The notes beneath the pieces are model-generated. The model saw nothing but the letters and a program-made list of their open reading frames with translations, was not told the DNA's origin and made no database searches. DNA of 34,452 nucleotides, taken from Chryseobacterium formosum (GTDB lineage: Bacteria; Bacteroidota; Bacteroidia; Flavobacteriales; Weeksellaceae). Location of the stretch: contig NZ_JAOVZW010000028.1 of assembly GCF_026460885.1 (NCBI RefSeq), positions 1 to 34,452 on the forward strand, given 5' to 3'. Numbering within the stretch: the stretch's first letter is position 1; each line of letters starts with the position of its first letter. This document shows positions 23,483 to 30,798 of this stretch, piece by piece. A program made the position numbers and the translations under genes.

Positions 23483-25276
23483 ATGAATCCTTCTTTAGAA
23501 TTACAGCTTAAAACTTTACCTTCCGAACCCGGCGTTTATCGATATTACGATAAAAACGAGAATCTTCTGTATGTAGGAAAGGCAAAAAATCTGAAGAAAA
23601 GAGTTCTTTCCTATTTCAACAAAACACTTTCCGGTTATCGCACCAGAATTATGGTTGGGAAAATCAACCGTTTGGAAACTACCATTGTTAACAGCGAATA
23701 CGATGCACTTTTATTGGAAAACAATCTGATAAAGGAACACCAGCCTTTCTATAATGTGATGTTGAAAGATGACAAAACCTATCCATGGATTTGTATTAAA
23801 AAAGAAAATTTTCCGAGAATTTTTCTGACGAGAAATAAAATAAAAGACGGTTCAGAATACTACGGACCTTACGCAAAAGTACGTCCTGCAAAGATTTTAT
23901 TAGATACGATTAAACATATTTATAAACTTCGTACCTGCAATTTAAATTTAGCTCCGGCTAAAATTGAGGAAGGAAAATATAAAGTCTGCTTAGAATTTCA
24001 CATTAAAAATTGTGAAGGACCTTGTGAAGATTTAGAAAGCAAAGAAGATTATGATGAAAAAATAGATGCCATTCGCGGAATCATTAAAGGAGATTTCCGT
24101 AGAGCAAAAGAATATCTGATTAATCAAATGACGAAATACGCTTCGAATCTTCAGTTTGAAAATGCTCAAATGATCAAAGAAAGGCTGAATATTCTGGAAG
24201 ATTATCAGGTAAAGCACACCGTTGTGAATCCGGATATTGATGATGTAGACGTTTTTGCAATGACGAGTGATGAAACAGCAGCTTATGTTAACTATTTTAA
24301 AATCAGAAACGGAAATATCATCCAAAGTTTCACCACAGAAATTAAAAAAATGCTTGAGGAAACCGATGAAGAAATTATGGAGGAAGCTTTAATTGAAATC
24401 CGTCAGAAATTTGATTCTGATTCTAAAGAAGTGTTACTTCCTTTTCACTTGAGTTTTGAGATTCCGAATGTAAAACTGATTGTTCCGAAAATGGGTGACA
24501 AAAAAAGAATCGTTGAACTTTCAGAAAAAAATGCCAAAGAATACAGAATTGAAAAATTAAAACAGGTACAGATTGTTGATCCGGAAAGACATTCCAACAG
24601 AATTATGGCTGAAATGCAAAAACTATTGAGAATGCCTGTAGAACCAAGACATATTGAAGGTTTTGACAACTCAAATATTCAGGGAACAAATCCTGTTTCT
24701 GCGTGTGTCGTTTTCAAAAACGGAAAAGCAAGCAAAGCTGATTATAGAATTTTTCATCCGAAAACCGTTGTCGGACCAGATGATTTTAAAACAATGGAGG
24801 AAGTAATTTTCAGACGCTATAAAAGAATGTTGGAAGAAGGTGAAAGTTTACCTCAATTAATTCTGATTGACGGAGGAAAAGGGCAACTATCTTCCGCAGT
24901 AAAGAGTTTAAAACTTCTCGGACTTTACGGTAAAATAACGATTGTAGGAATTGCAAAAAGACTGGAAGAAATTTTCTTTCCTGAAGATCCGATTCCTTTA
25001 TATTTAGATAAAAAGTCTGAAACATTGAAGATTTTACAACAAGTGCGTGACGAAGCTCACCGTTTCGGAGTAAGACATCACCGAACAAGAAGAAAAAACT
25101 CAACCATAAAATCTGAACTGGAAGAAATTCCTGGAGTTGGAGAAAAAACAATTGAACTTCTTTTATCTAAATTAAAATCAGTTAAAAGAATTAAAGAATC
25201 TAACCTTGAAACGCTAGAAGAAATTTTAGGAAAATCTAAAGCAAAAGTAATCTGGGAATTTTTCAATGCTGAGTAA
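23483..25276 (+). CDS. uvrC: Excinuclease ABC subunit C
   Basis: This is a 597-residue UvrC, the dual-incision nuclease of nucleotide excision repair. The N-terminal GIY-YIG domain (3' incision) shows PGVYRYYDKNENLLYVGKAKNLKKR. A cysteine-bearing segment follows (TCNLNLAP...CLEFHIKNCEGPC). The UVR motif that contacts UvrB is at about 205-240 (LINQMTKYASNLQFENAQMIKE). The RNase H-like domain (5' incision) has IEGFDNSNIQGTNPVSACVVF and LILIDGGKGQL. A C-terminal tandem helix-hairpin-helix (LEEIPGVGEKTIELLLSKLK) ends the protein. The length is standard. It is transcribed alone, between terminators on both sides. Confidence 0.97.
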   Translation: MNPSLELQLKTLPSEPGVYRYYDKNENLLYVGKAKNLKKRVLSYFNKTLSGYRTRIMVGKINRLETTIVNSEYDALLLENNLIKEHQPFYNVMLKDDKTYPWICIKKENFPRIFLTRNKIKDGSEYYGPYAKVRPAKILLDTIKHIYKLRTCNLNLAPAKIEEGKYKVCLEFHIKNCEGPCEDLESKEDYDEKIDAIRGIIKGDFRRAKEYLINQMTKYASNLQFENAQMIKERLNILEDYQVKHTVVNPDIDDVDVFAMTSDETAAYVNYFKIRNGNIIQSFTTEIKKMLEETDEEIMEEALIEIRQKFDSDSKEVLLPFHLSFEIPNVKLIVPKMGDKKRIVELSEKNAKEYRIEKLKQVQIVDPERHSNRIMAEMQKLLRMPVEPRHIEGFDNSNIQGTNPVSACVVFKNGKASKADYRIFHPKTVVGPDDFKTMEEVIFRRYKRMLEEGESLPQLILIDGGKGQLSSAVKSLKLLGLYGKITIVGIAKRLEEIFFPEDPIPLYLDKKSETLKILQQVRDEAHRFGVRHHRTRRKNSTIKSELEEIPGVGEKTIELLLSKLKSVKRIKESNLETLEEILGKSKAKVIWEFFNAE

Positions 25277-25280
25277 AACA

Positions 25281-25318
25281 AAAATCTCTTATCGAAATGA
25301 TAAGAGATTTTTATTTAT
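25281..25318. terminator. Bidirectional terminator between uvrC and the anti-sigma gene
   Basis: A perfect 13-bp stem AAAATCTCTTATC (25281-25293) / GATAAGAGATTTT (25299-25311) with a 5-nt loop is followed by T-rich sequence on both strands. It serves two convergent genes. Confidence 0.88.
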
Positions 25319-25332
25319 TATTTAAGGAAAAA

Positions 25333-26157
25333 TTAAACTCCGCCCATTACATACATATTTTCCATTGTAGGAACTGCGCTTCCACCCTCCTTTTCCAAAG
25401 TAATAGCAAAAGCCTGTGCATTTGGAATATTTGCAAGAGCTATTTTTGCATCTTTTTCATCAGAATACATTCCTGCGCTTACCGGTTTTCCGTCTGCGAT
25501 TGCCCAAAGTTGATATTGCATTCCTTCAGGAGCTTTTGGCAAGCTATTTGAAGTCAGGTAAACATCTTTAGAAGTTTTATCCCAATATACCACAGCATTT
25601 GATTTTGGGTGTTTTTCTACACCTGCCAAAACAATTTTTAGCATATTCGGATTGGAAGTAACCTGCAATTTTTGTTCTAAATTTTGCATTGCAAGGTTAT
25701 GAGACTGCTTTTCAGATTTTAAAACAGCAATTTCATTTTTAATTTCTTTTTGGCTGTTCATCCAATAAAGATTTCCTCCAATACTTACCAAAAATAATAC
25801 TGATGCTGCTACTGCATAGTTTTTCCAATTTCTATTTTTTTCAATTCTGATTTCCGGTATCGACTGTTGAATCTCCACTTTTGGCTCAACATTATTAATC
25901 GGAACTACAGGTTTTTCTTCAACAACTTTTTGTTCAAGTTGTATTTTATCCCAGATTTTTGCTTTTAAATCATTGGGTGGCGTTACTGCTTGCGCTGTTG
26001 CAAGCATCTCGAAAGTTTTTTGCGCTTCTTCAAAAGCGGCTTTTACTTCTGCATTATTCTTCATCACACACTCCAAAATACCTGCTTCCTCGGGAGAAGC
26101 AAGACCTAGAATGTAAGATTCTAGAATTCCGGATGATATGTATTCTTTACTATCCAA
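25333..26157 (-). CDS. RskA-family anti-sigma factor
   Basis: This is a 274-residue single-pass membrane anti-sigma factor. Residues 1-75 are the cytosolic sigma-binding part (KEYISSGILESYILGLASPE). One transmembrane helix lies near 112-130 (NYAVAASVLFLVSIGGNLYW). A coiled segment follows, then the periplasmic RskA domain with YQLWAIADGKPVSAGMYSD and FAITLEKEGGSAVPTMENM. It should hold the ECF sigma factor encoded 1 bp upstream inactive until the periplasmic domain is proteolysed or changed. The start is TTG at 26157, since no ATG is available between an in-frame stop and the conserved N-terminus. The divergent fasciclin gene is a likely target of the pair. Confidence 0.87.
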   Translation of the reverse strand: MDSKEYISSGILESYILGLASPEEAGILECVMKNNAEVKAAFEEAQKTFEMLATAQAVTPPNDLKAKIWDKIQLEQKVVEEKPVVPINNVEPKVEIQQSIPEIRIEKNRNWKNYAVAASVLFLVSIGGNLYWMNSQKEIKNEIAVLKSEKQSHNLAMQNLEQKLQVTSNPNMLKIVLAGVEKHPKSNAVVYWDKTSKDVYLTSNSLPKAPEGMQYQLWAIADGKPVSAGMYSDEKDAKIALANIPNAQAFAITLEKEGGSAVPTMENMYVMGGV

Positions 26158-26158
26158 T

Positions 26159-26704
26159 TTATTGATAATCTTTTAACAAGTCTTTTAATTTCATCAATGC
26201 ATTACGCATTTTGGTTTTAACAGTACCTAAAGGCATATTCAGCTTTTCTGATATTTCACTCTGCGTGTATCCTTGATAATAGGCAAGATCAATGAGTTCC
26301 TGCTTATCAGATTCCAAACTTTCAAGCACTTTATTAAAGCCAATAAAATCTGCATTATTGGATGTTGTAAGTTCCGCACTCTCATATACGAAATCCGGAA
26401 GAGGTTGGTTTTTAAGTTGATTTTGAAAACTTTTAGATTTAAGATAATCGATTGCTGTATTTCTCGCAATATTAATCATCCAAGTATAAAATCTGCCTTT
26501 CGTAGCATCATATTGATGAATGGAATTCCAGATTTTCACAAAAACATCCTGAATAATTTCTTCGGTATATTCTTTAGACTGCACAATTCTTAGGATCACA
26601 CCATACAATGCGCCCGAATAGTTATCATACAAGTGATGAAAACCAGACTCACTTTGCTGCCTTAGCAAAATGATAAGTTCGTCCTCTGAATATTTTGTTT
26701 TAAT
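26159..26704 (-). CDS. ECF-type RNA polymerase sigma factor
   Basis: This is a sigma-70 family ECF factor. Region 2 is YNSYSGALYGVILRIVQSKE-like at the start and DVFVKIWNSIHQYDATKGRFYTWMINIARNTAID. Region 4 is LESDKQELIDLAYYQGYTQSEISEKLNMPLGTVKTKMRNALMKLKD. A TTG at 26668 would cut the start of region 2. The frame stays open upstream to a TGA and reads IKTKYSEDELIILLRQQ, the usual N-terminus of such factors (MKTKY-like) except that the first codon is ATT at 26704. The boundary given uses that ATT; it may be a rare start or a mutated ATG. The anti-sigma gene follows 1 bp later. RskA-type partners and the fasciclin neighbour suggest a SigK-like circuit. Confidence 0.85.
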   Translation of the reverse strand: MKTKYSEDELIILLRQQSESGFHHLYDNYSGALYGVILRIVQSKEYTEEIIQDVFVKIWNSIHQYDATKGRFYTWMINIARNTAIDYLKSKSFQNQLKNQPLPDFVYESAELTTSNNADFIGFNKVLESLESDKQELIDLAYYQGYTQSEISEKLNMPLGTVKTKMRNALMKLKDLLKDYQ

Positions 26705-27017
26705 TGTGAATAATTTTCATTTCAAATATAATAAAACAAAATGATAATTACATCTTTCTTTGGAAAACTTTTAAAACAAATCTTTTATCAAACACAAAAA
26801 TATTTAAGGTCTATTTTTCAGTCTAATTATAGTAATTACCGAATGAAATTTAAAACCCAAATAAAAATCACCATTAAAAAAAATAAGAAACTGATTAACA
26901 GTTAATTAATGTTAAAATTCTTTTTTTTAAAATCTAAAACAATCTGCTCTTCGTAAATGAAGGTAAGAACAGAAAATTAAAGATCACTCAAGTAATAATA
27001 ATTTAAAATTAAAGAAA
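26705..27017. other. Divergent intergenic region between sigma factor and fasciclin genes
   Basis: This 313-bp, very A/T-rich region must hold promoters for both directions. No good sigma-A element stands out before the fasciclin gene, which fits control by the ECF factor. AAC at 26938-26940 and CGT at 26952-26954 are weakly ECF-like, but their 11-nt spacing is too short to be convincing. No gene is seen. Confidence 0.4.
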
Positions 27018-27587
27018 ATGAACTCAAGATCAAAAATCGCAGTATTCGGAATGGTGGCTTTATCATTCGCATTCAGTGGAAATGCAGCTGCACAACAAAT
27101 GAAAGAAAAAACAGTAATGGTAGGTGGAGCAGCAATGTACCCTTCTAAAAATATTGTTGAAAACGCAATGAATTCTAAAGACCACAAAACATTGGTTGCC
27201 GCAGTAAAAGCAGCAGGTTTGGTTGAAACATTGCAAAGTAAAGGCCCATTCACAGTTTTCGCTCCAACAGATGCAGCTTTTGCAAAATTGCCTACAGGAA
27301 CAGTAGAAAGCTTAGTGAAACCTGAGAATAAAGCAATGCTTACCAAGATTTTAACGTATCACGTTTTACCTGGAAGTTATAGCTCAAAACAAGTTTGGGC
27401 AGCAGTAAAAGCAGGAAACGGTAAAGCAATGATGAAAACAGTTCAAGGTGAAGAATTAACTTTCTGGACGAAAGGAAAAGATTTATATGTGACGGATGCG
27501 AAAGGTAATAAAGCAAAAGTTACAATCGCCGACGTAAATCAATCAAATGGTGTAATACACGTAATCGATACGGTATTAATGCCTTAG
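27018..27587 (+). CDS. Secreted fasciclin (FAS1) domain protein
   Basis: This is a 189-residue secreted protein with a signal peptide (residues 1 to about 27, ending NAAAQQ) and one FAS1 domain. The FAS1 motifs are all present: H1 TVFAPTDAAFAKL, the YHVLPG turn, and H2 NGVIHVIDTVLMP at the very end. FAS1 proteins act in adhesion or as small extracytoplasmic ligand-binding domains. The gene is divergent from the ECF sigma/RskA pair. In Mycobacterium, SigK-RskA controls the FAS1 proteins MPT70 and MPT83, so a similar control is inferred here. A clear terminator follows. Confidence 0.93.
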   Translation: MNSRSKIAVFGMVALSFAFSGNAAAQQMKEKTVMVGGAAMYPSKNIVENAMNSKDHKTLVAAVKAAGLVETLQSKGPFTVFAPTDAAFAKLPTGTVESLVKPENKAMLTKILTYHVLPGSYSSKQVWAAVKAGNGKAMMKTVQGEELTFWTKGKDLYVTDAKGNKAKVTIADVNQSNGVIHVIDTVLMP

Positions 27588-27615
27588 TTTTAGTTTTTTA
27601 TGGTTTATTTTAAGG

Positions 27616-27650
27616 AAGCCTTACCTGAAATTATCGGGTAAGGCTTTTTT
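27616..27650 (+). terminator. Terminator after the fasciclin gene
   Basis: A perfect 10-bp stem AAGCCTTACC (27616-27625) / GGTAAGGCTT (27637-27646) is followed by TTTT. It may also help stop the convergent operon ending at 27675, though it has no T-run on that side. Confidence 0.85.
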
Positions 27651-27674
27651 ATGTTTTATCGAAAAATTTTAAGC

Positions 27675-28433
27675 TTATTTTACAGGAGCGAAAACTTCTT
27701 TAGAATAGTCGTCGTTACCTTTTGGAATTTCAATTACTAAATTTCCGTTTTCAAAATAACCAGTTGTAGATTCTCCTGAACCTAATTTCACTCTGAAAAC
27801 ATCTTTTTTAGTCGTTTCTTTGAAAGTCGCAAAAGGAACTGAGCTATTTCCATCAACTAAAATAAACTGAGTGGCATCCATCTGAATTCTTTGAAGATTC
27901 AGTTTGCCGTTGCTATACTTTTCGGCTTTGGAAAGTTGAGATTTTGGAGCGCTACTTTCAGGAGTTGACTTTACCGTTTCAGTTGTAACTTGAACTTGCT
28001 GTGTGAAAGTTGAATTTTCCACAGGTTTAGAAACAGGAATATTCACCAAAGCTCTAGACAAAGCATCTTTGAAACCTTCTTCAAATTCTTTTATAGAAGT
28101 ACTTCCTTTTTCAGAAACAATGACTTTACTGTTGCAATCTTTAAGCTCTAAAACAATTTTATTTCTTAAAAAACCACTATCATTCACCACATCTGCATTC
28201 AAAACACTACACGGATTTGCATTGGCTTCTTCCGGCCATTGACCTCTGTTTTCAGAGATAACAGTGTATTGTTTTGATTTTAATTTATTGGTTAAAAAAG
28301 CAGTAAGACCGTAATTTTCTTTTTTAAAACTTTCAAACGCACTTGGAACAACTATATATTTATAATCTGAAACTTTCTGTGCATACGATAACATCGCACA
28401 AAAAGACGATATAATGATTGAAAACTTTTTCAT
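27675..28433 (-). CDS. Exported protein of unknown function
   Basis: This is a 252-residue protein with a signal peptide (MKKFSIIISSFCAMLSYAQ). An N-terminal alpha/beta domain carries KYIVVPSAFESFKKENYGLT and a Cys pair (NPCSVLN, LKDCNSK). A Ser/Thr/Pro-rich linker covers about 135-170, and a C-terminal ~80-residue beta domain follows (QRIQMDATQFILVDGNSSVP). I do not recognise a characterised family. It is the last gene of an operon, 22 bp after the PorV/PorQ-like barrel, so it may be a periplasmic or outer-membrane partner of that barrel (inference). Confidence 0.78.
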   Translation of the reverse strand: MKKFSIIISSFCAMLSYAQKVSDYKYIVVPSAFESFKKENYGLTAFLTNKLKSKQYTVISENRGQWPEEANANPCSVLNADVVNDSGFLRNKIVLELKDCNSKVIVSEKGSTSIKEFEEGFKDALSRALVNIPVSKPVENSTFTQQVQVTTETVKSTPESSAPKSQLSKAEKYSNGKLNLQRIQMDATQFILVDGNSSVPFATFKETTKKDVFRVKLGSGESTTGYFENGNLVIEIPKGNDDYSKEVFAPVK

Positions 28434-28455
28434 AAAATTTATAATTTAAAAATAA

Positions 28456-29538
28456 TTAGTCATTTCTAAATTCTCCCATATCCAGTTTTAATGAGAAGAA
28501 ATTAGAATAAAAATTAGAACCTCCGATTCCTGAATTACTGATTGCGTAATCAAGTGTTAAACCTCTGTAACGAATTCCTATACCTGCACTTGGCTGAAAA
28601 GAAACTTTTCTCTGAAGATCCTCAATATCTGTAATCGACTGAAATCTATTTACACCTAATCTTACAAAAATCATTTTTTGATACCCCAATTCGGCTCCTG
28701 CATAAGGTGTAATACTTGCAAAATCTGTTGAAAGAAGTGCAGCAGTTTTAGCAAAATCTACATTAATTCCAGCTTCCGGTAAAACATATAAGCTACTGTT
28801 AATTTGAAATAACTTACTTGCACCTGCATTTAATTTTGGCATCGTTAATTCCATTTTATCTGTTGGAGCTGGGTTAAATTCTTCACCGTTTACAATTGTT
28901 GACAATTCTTTTTGATTAACACTCCAAAAATTGACCGTTGTAGTGGCGTCACGAAGAACTCCACCGAATTTCCATCCATTGTCAGCTTTATAAATTGCTC
29001 CGACATCAAAACCAAAACCATAACCGCTCGCAAATTTCCCTACATTTCTGTAAACAATTTTTGCATTTACACCGACATCTAGTTTTGGATTTCCACCTGG
29101 ATTAAATGCGTATGAAATAATTCCTGCATAATCAGATTGGGAGAACTTTGTAATTTTATCGTAATCGATGTTTCCTTCTGTATCGATTAACTGAGTCGTA
29201 TTTAAAATGTTATCAACTCCTAAACGAACTACAGAAACTCCAAAAACTCCGTTTTCTAAAACTTTTGCATAAGCTAGATAATCGTATTTTGCGATAGATT
29301 CGAAATATTCTGCGTGCATTGCCGCACCTTGCCAATCTCTTGTAATACCGTTCAAACCGGCGGGATTCCACATCGGAGAATACACATCATCCTGACTGGT
29401 AATGACAGCACCTCCCATACCGATACCTCTTGCTCCGGCTCCGATATTTAGAAATTCATTGGAATATTTTCTGATAATCTGAGATTGAGAAAGCCCAAAT
29501 AAAAGGGAAAATATTAATAATAGATATTTTTTCATCAT
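28456..29538 (-). CDS. PorV/PorQ-family outer-membrane beta-barrel protein
   Basis: This is a 360-residue FadL-like outer-membrane barrel of the PorV/PorQ family. It has a signal peptide (MMKKYLLLIFSLLFGLSQSQ) followed by the family opening EFLNIGAGARGIGMGGAVIT and MWNPAGLNGI. Many amphipathic strands follow, and it ends in an aromatic-rich strand. PorV and PorQ themselves serve T9SS, but the sequence shows only general family membership and the true T9SS PorV opening is not seen. The operon is DMT transporter, this gene (13 bp gap), exported unknown (22 bp gap). The substrate or role is unknown. Confidence 0.82.
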   Translation of the reverse strand: MMKKYLLLIFSLLFGLSQSQIIRKYSNEFLNIGAGARGIGMGGAVITSQDDVYSPMWNPAGLNGITRDWQGAAMHAEYFESIAKYDYLAYAKVLENGVFGVSVVRLGVDNILNTTQLIDTEGNIDYDKITKFSQSDYAGIISYAFNPGGNPKLDVGVNAKIVYRNVGKFASGYGFGFDVGAIYKADNGWKFGGVLRDATTTVNFWSVNQKELSTIVNGEEFNPAPTDKMELTMPKLNAGASKLFQINSSLYVLPEAGINVDFAKTAALLSTDFASITPYAGAELGYQKMIFVRLGVNRFQSITDIEDLQRKVSFQPSAGIGIRYRGLTLDYAISNSGIGGSNFYSNFFSLKLDMGEFRND

Positions 29539-29551
29539 GTATAATTGATGC

Positions 29552-30430
29552 TTAGTTAATGTTTTTTTGTTTTCTAGTTTTTATCAGTGCGTTGGCTACA
29601 ATTGCTAAAATCATTACCAAAGATGCCCCATAAAATACAGGACTCATTTCTTCCGATTCTCCAAAGATAAAAAAAGCTAGTATAATTCCGTAAACTGGTT
29701 CTAAATTAACTGTTAAAATTAACGTGAAAGGCGAAATATATTTCATCAGCTTTACAGATTCAAACATCGGATACGCTGTAAACACACTTGCCAATAAGCC
29801 TATTAACGCCAAATCTTTATAATTTATTTCGTTCATCTGCATGATTTGTCCTGTCACCAGATAAAACAGCATTAAAACAAACCATCCGGAGAAAATTTCA
29901 TAGAAAATAATATTTCCTGAACTCGTCTTTCCAAATAGTTTTCCATTAAAAACAGAGAAGACTGTTCCGAAAATCGCACACAAAATACCGTAGAAAATTC
30001 CTTCTTTATATTGAAACTCTGTTTTAAATATTAATAAAATACAGGCTACAATGACGATTCCCATAATGACTTCGGAAACATCTATTTTTCTTTTAAAAAC
30101 TATAGGCTCCAAAACTGAAGCAAATAAAGTTGATAATGAAAGACAACTCAACGCAATAGAAACGTTGGAAACTTTAATGGAATAAAAAAAGCAATACCAA
30201 TGAAGCGCCATAAAAAGTCCAACTCCTGCTAACTGAAAAAACAATTTCTTTGGAACGCGAATGCTTTCTTTTTTATAAATTCTGATAAAAATATATAGAA
30301 AAACAGCGGCAAAAAGCATTCTGTAAAAAACCAGAATTTGAGCATTTGCCGTAATCAGTTTACCTAAAATTGCTGTAAAGCCCCATAGAAAGACAATTAA
30401 ATGTAATCTGAAAAGTGCTAATTTTTGCAT
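29552..30430 (-). CDS. EamA/DMT-family transporter
   Basis: This is a 292-residue inner-membrane protein with about ten transmembrane helices in two EamA repeats. The first repeat begins ALFRLHLIVFLWGFTAILGK; the second begins near IFYGILCAIFGTVFSVFNGK. The late segment SPFTLILTVNLEPVYGIILAFFIFGE is the usual DMT signature. Members export or import metabolites such as amino acids; the substrate cannot be read. It heads a three-gene operon. TAnnTTTG matches lie upstream at 30441-30448 and 30456-30463, without a well-spaced TTG. Confidence 0.92.
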   Translation of the reverse strand: MQKLALFRLHLIVFLWGFTAILGKLITANAQILVFYRMLFAAVFLYIFIRIYKKESIRVPKKLFFQLAGVGLFMALHWYCFFYSIKVSNVSIALSCLSLSTLFASVLEPIVFKRKIDVSEVIMGIVIVACILLIFKTEFQYKEGIFYGILCAIFGTVFSVFNGKLFGKTSSGNIIFYEIFSGWFVLMLFYLVTGQIMQMNEINYKDLALIGLLASVFTAYPMFESVKLMKYISPFTLILTVNLEPVYGIILAFFIFGESEEMSPVFYGASLVMILAIVANALIKTRKQKNIN

Positions 30431-30549
30431 GTTGATCTATCAAATTTAAAACATACAAAATTACGAATAGCTTTTCATTAAATTAAAAAAAAACAATACT
30501 CGAAGGCAATTATTTTTAGAGATAATAAATCATAACTAAACCTGCAAAA

Positions 30550-30584
30550 TCCAAAAACCCTGAAAGTTTATGCAACTTTCAGGG
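30550..30584 (-). terminator. Orphan hairpin, terminator-like on the minus strand
   Basis: A perfect 11-bp stem CCCTGAAAGTT (30558-30568) / AACTTTCAGGG (30574-30584) is followed on the minus strand by TTTTTGG. No minus-strand gene lies before it; the DMT gene begins 120 bp after it. Confidence 0.45.
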
Positions 30585-30777
30585 CCTTCAAATAATAAAC
30601 TATTAAAAAAATAAACTAGGAACTTAGAGTAGAAACTTTCGTCTCATTTACTCTATTGTAAAGTTAGCAAAATATGAACCAAAAAAAACATAAATTTCGT
30701 TAAAAAATTCATAAAATACTAAAAACCAAAACTTTAAACAAATAAATTTCTTATTATACTACTTTATCTAAAAATAG

Positions 30778-30785
30778 TATCTTTA
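30778..30785 (+). promoter_or_regulatory. -7-like element of the carboxylase gene
   Basis: TATCTTTA matches five of the six fixed bases of TAnnTTTG and lies 13 bp before the first ATG (30799). No clear TTG precedes it. Confidence 0.35.
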
Positions 30786-30798
30786 GGCAGATTAAAAT

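Larger units (their letters stand above)
30431..30798. other. Divergent 368-bp intergenic region with an orphan hairpin
   Basis: No gene is seen. The region contains -7-like elements for the DMT gene, the hairpin at 30558-30584, a weaker inverted repeat (AGAGTA...TTTACTCT, about 30626-30656) and a TATCTTTA element (30778-30785) just before the carboxylase gene. On the minus strand, from about 30690 to 30545, these could form a small RNA with its terminator, but the promoter is weak. Confidence 0.35.

Noticed and set aside
24810..25151. 113-codon minus-strand frame opposite uvrC
   Set aside because: It is antisense to the conserved nuclease and HhH region of UvrC and shows no recognisable protein features.
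28456..29538. Naming the barrel protein as the T9SS component PorV
   Set aside because: Only the general PorV/PorQ family opening is seen; the N-terminus differs from T9SS PorV as remembered, so a specific name is not supported.
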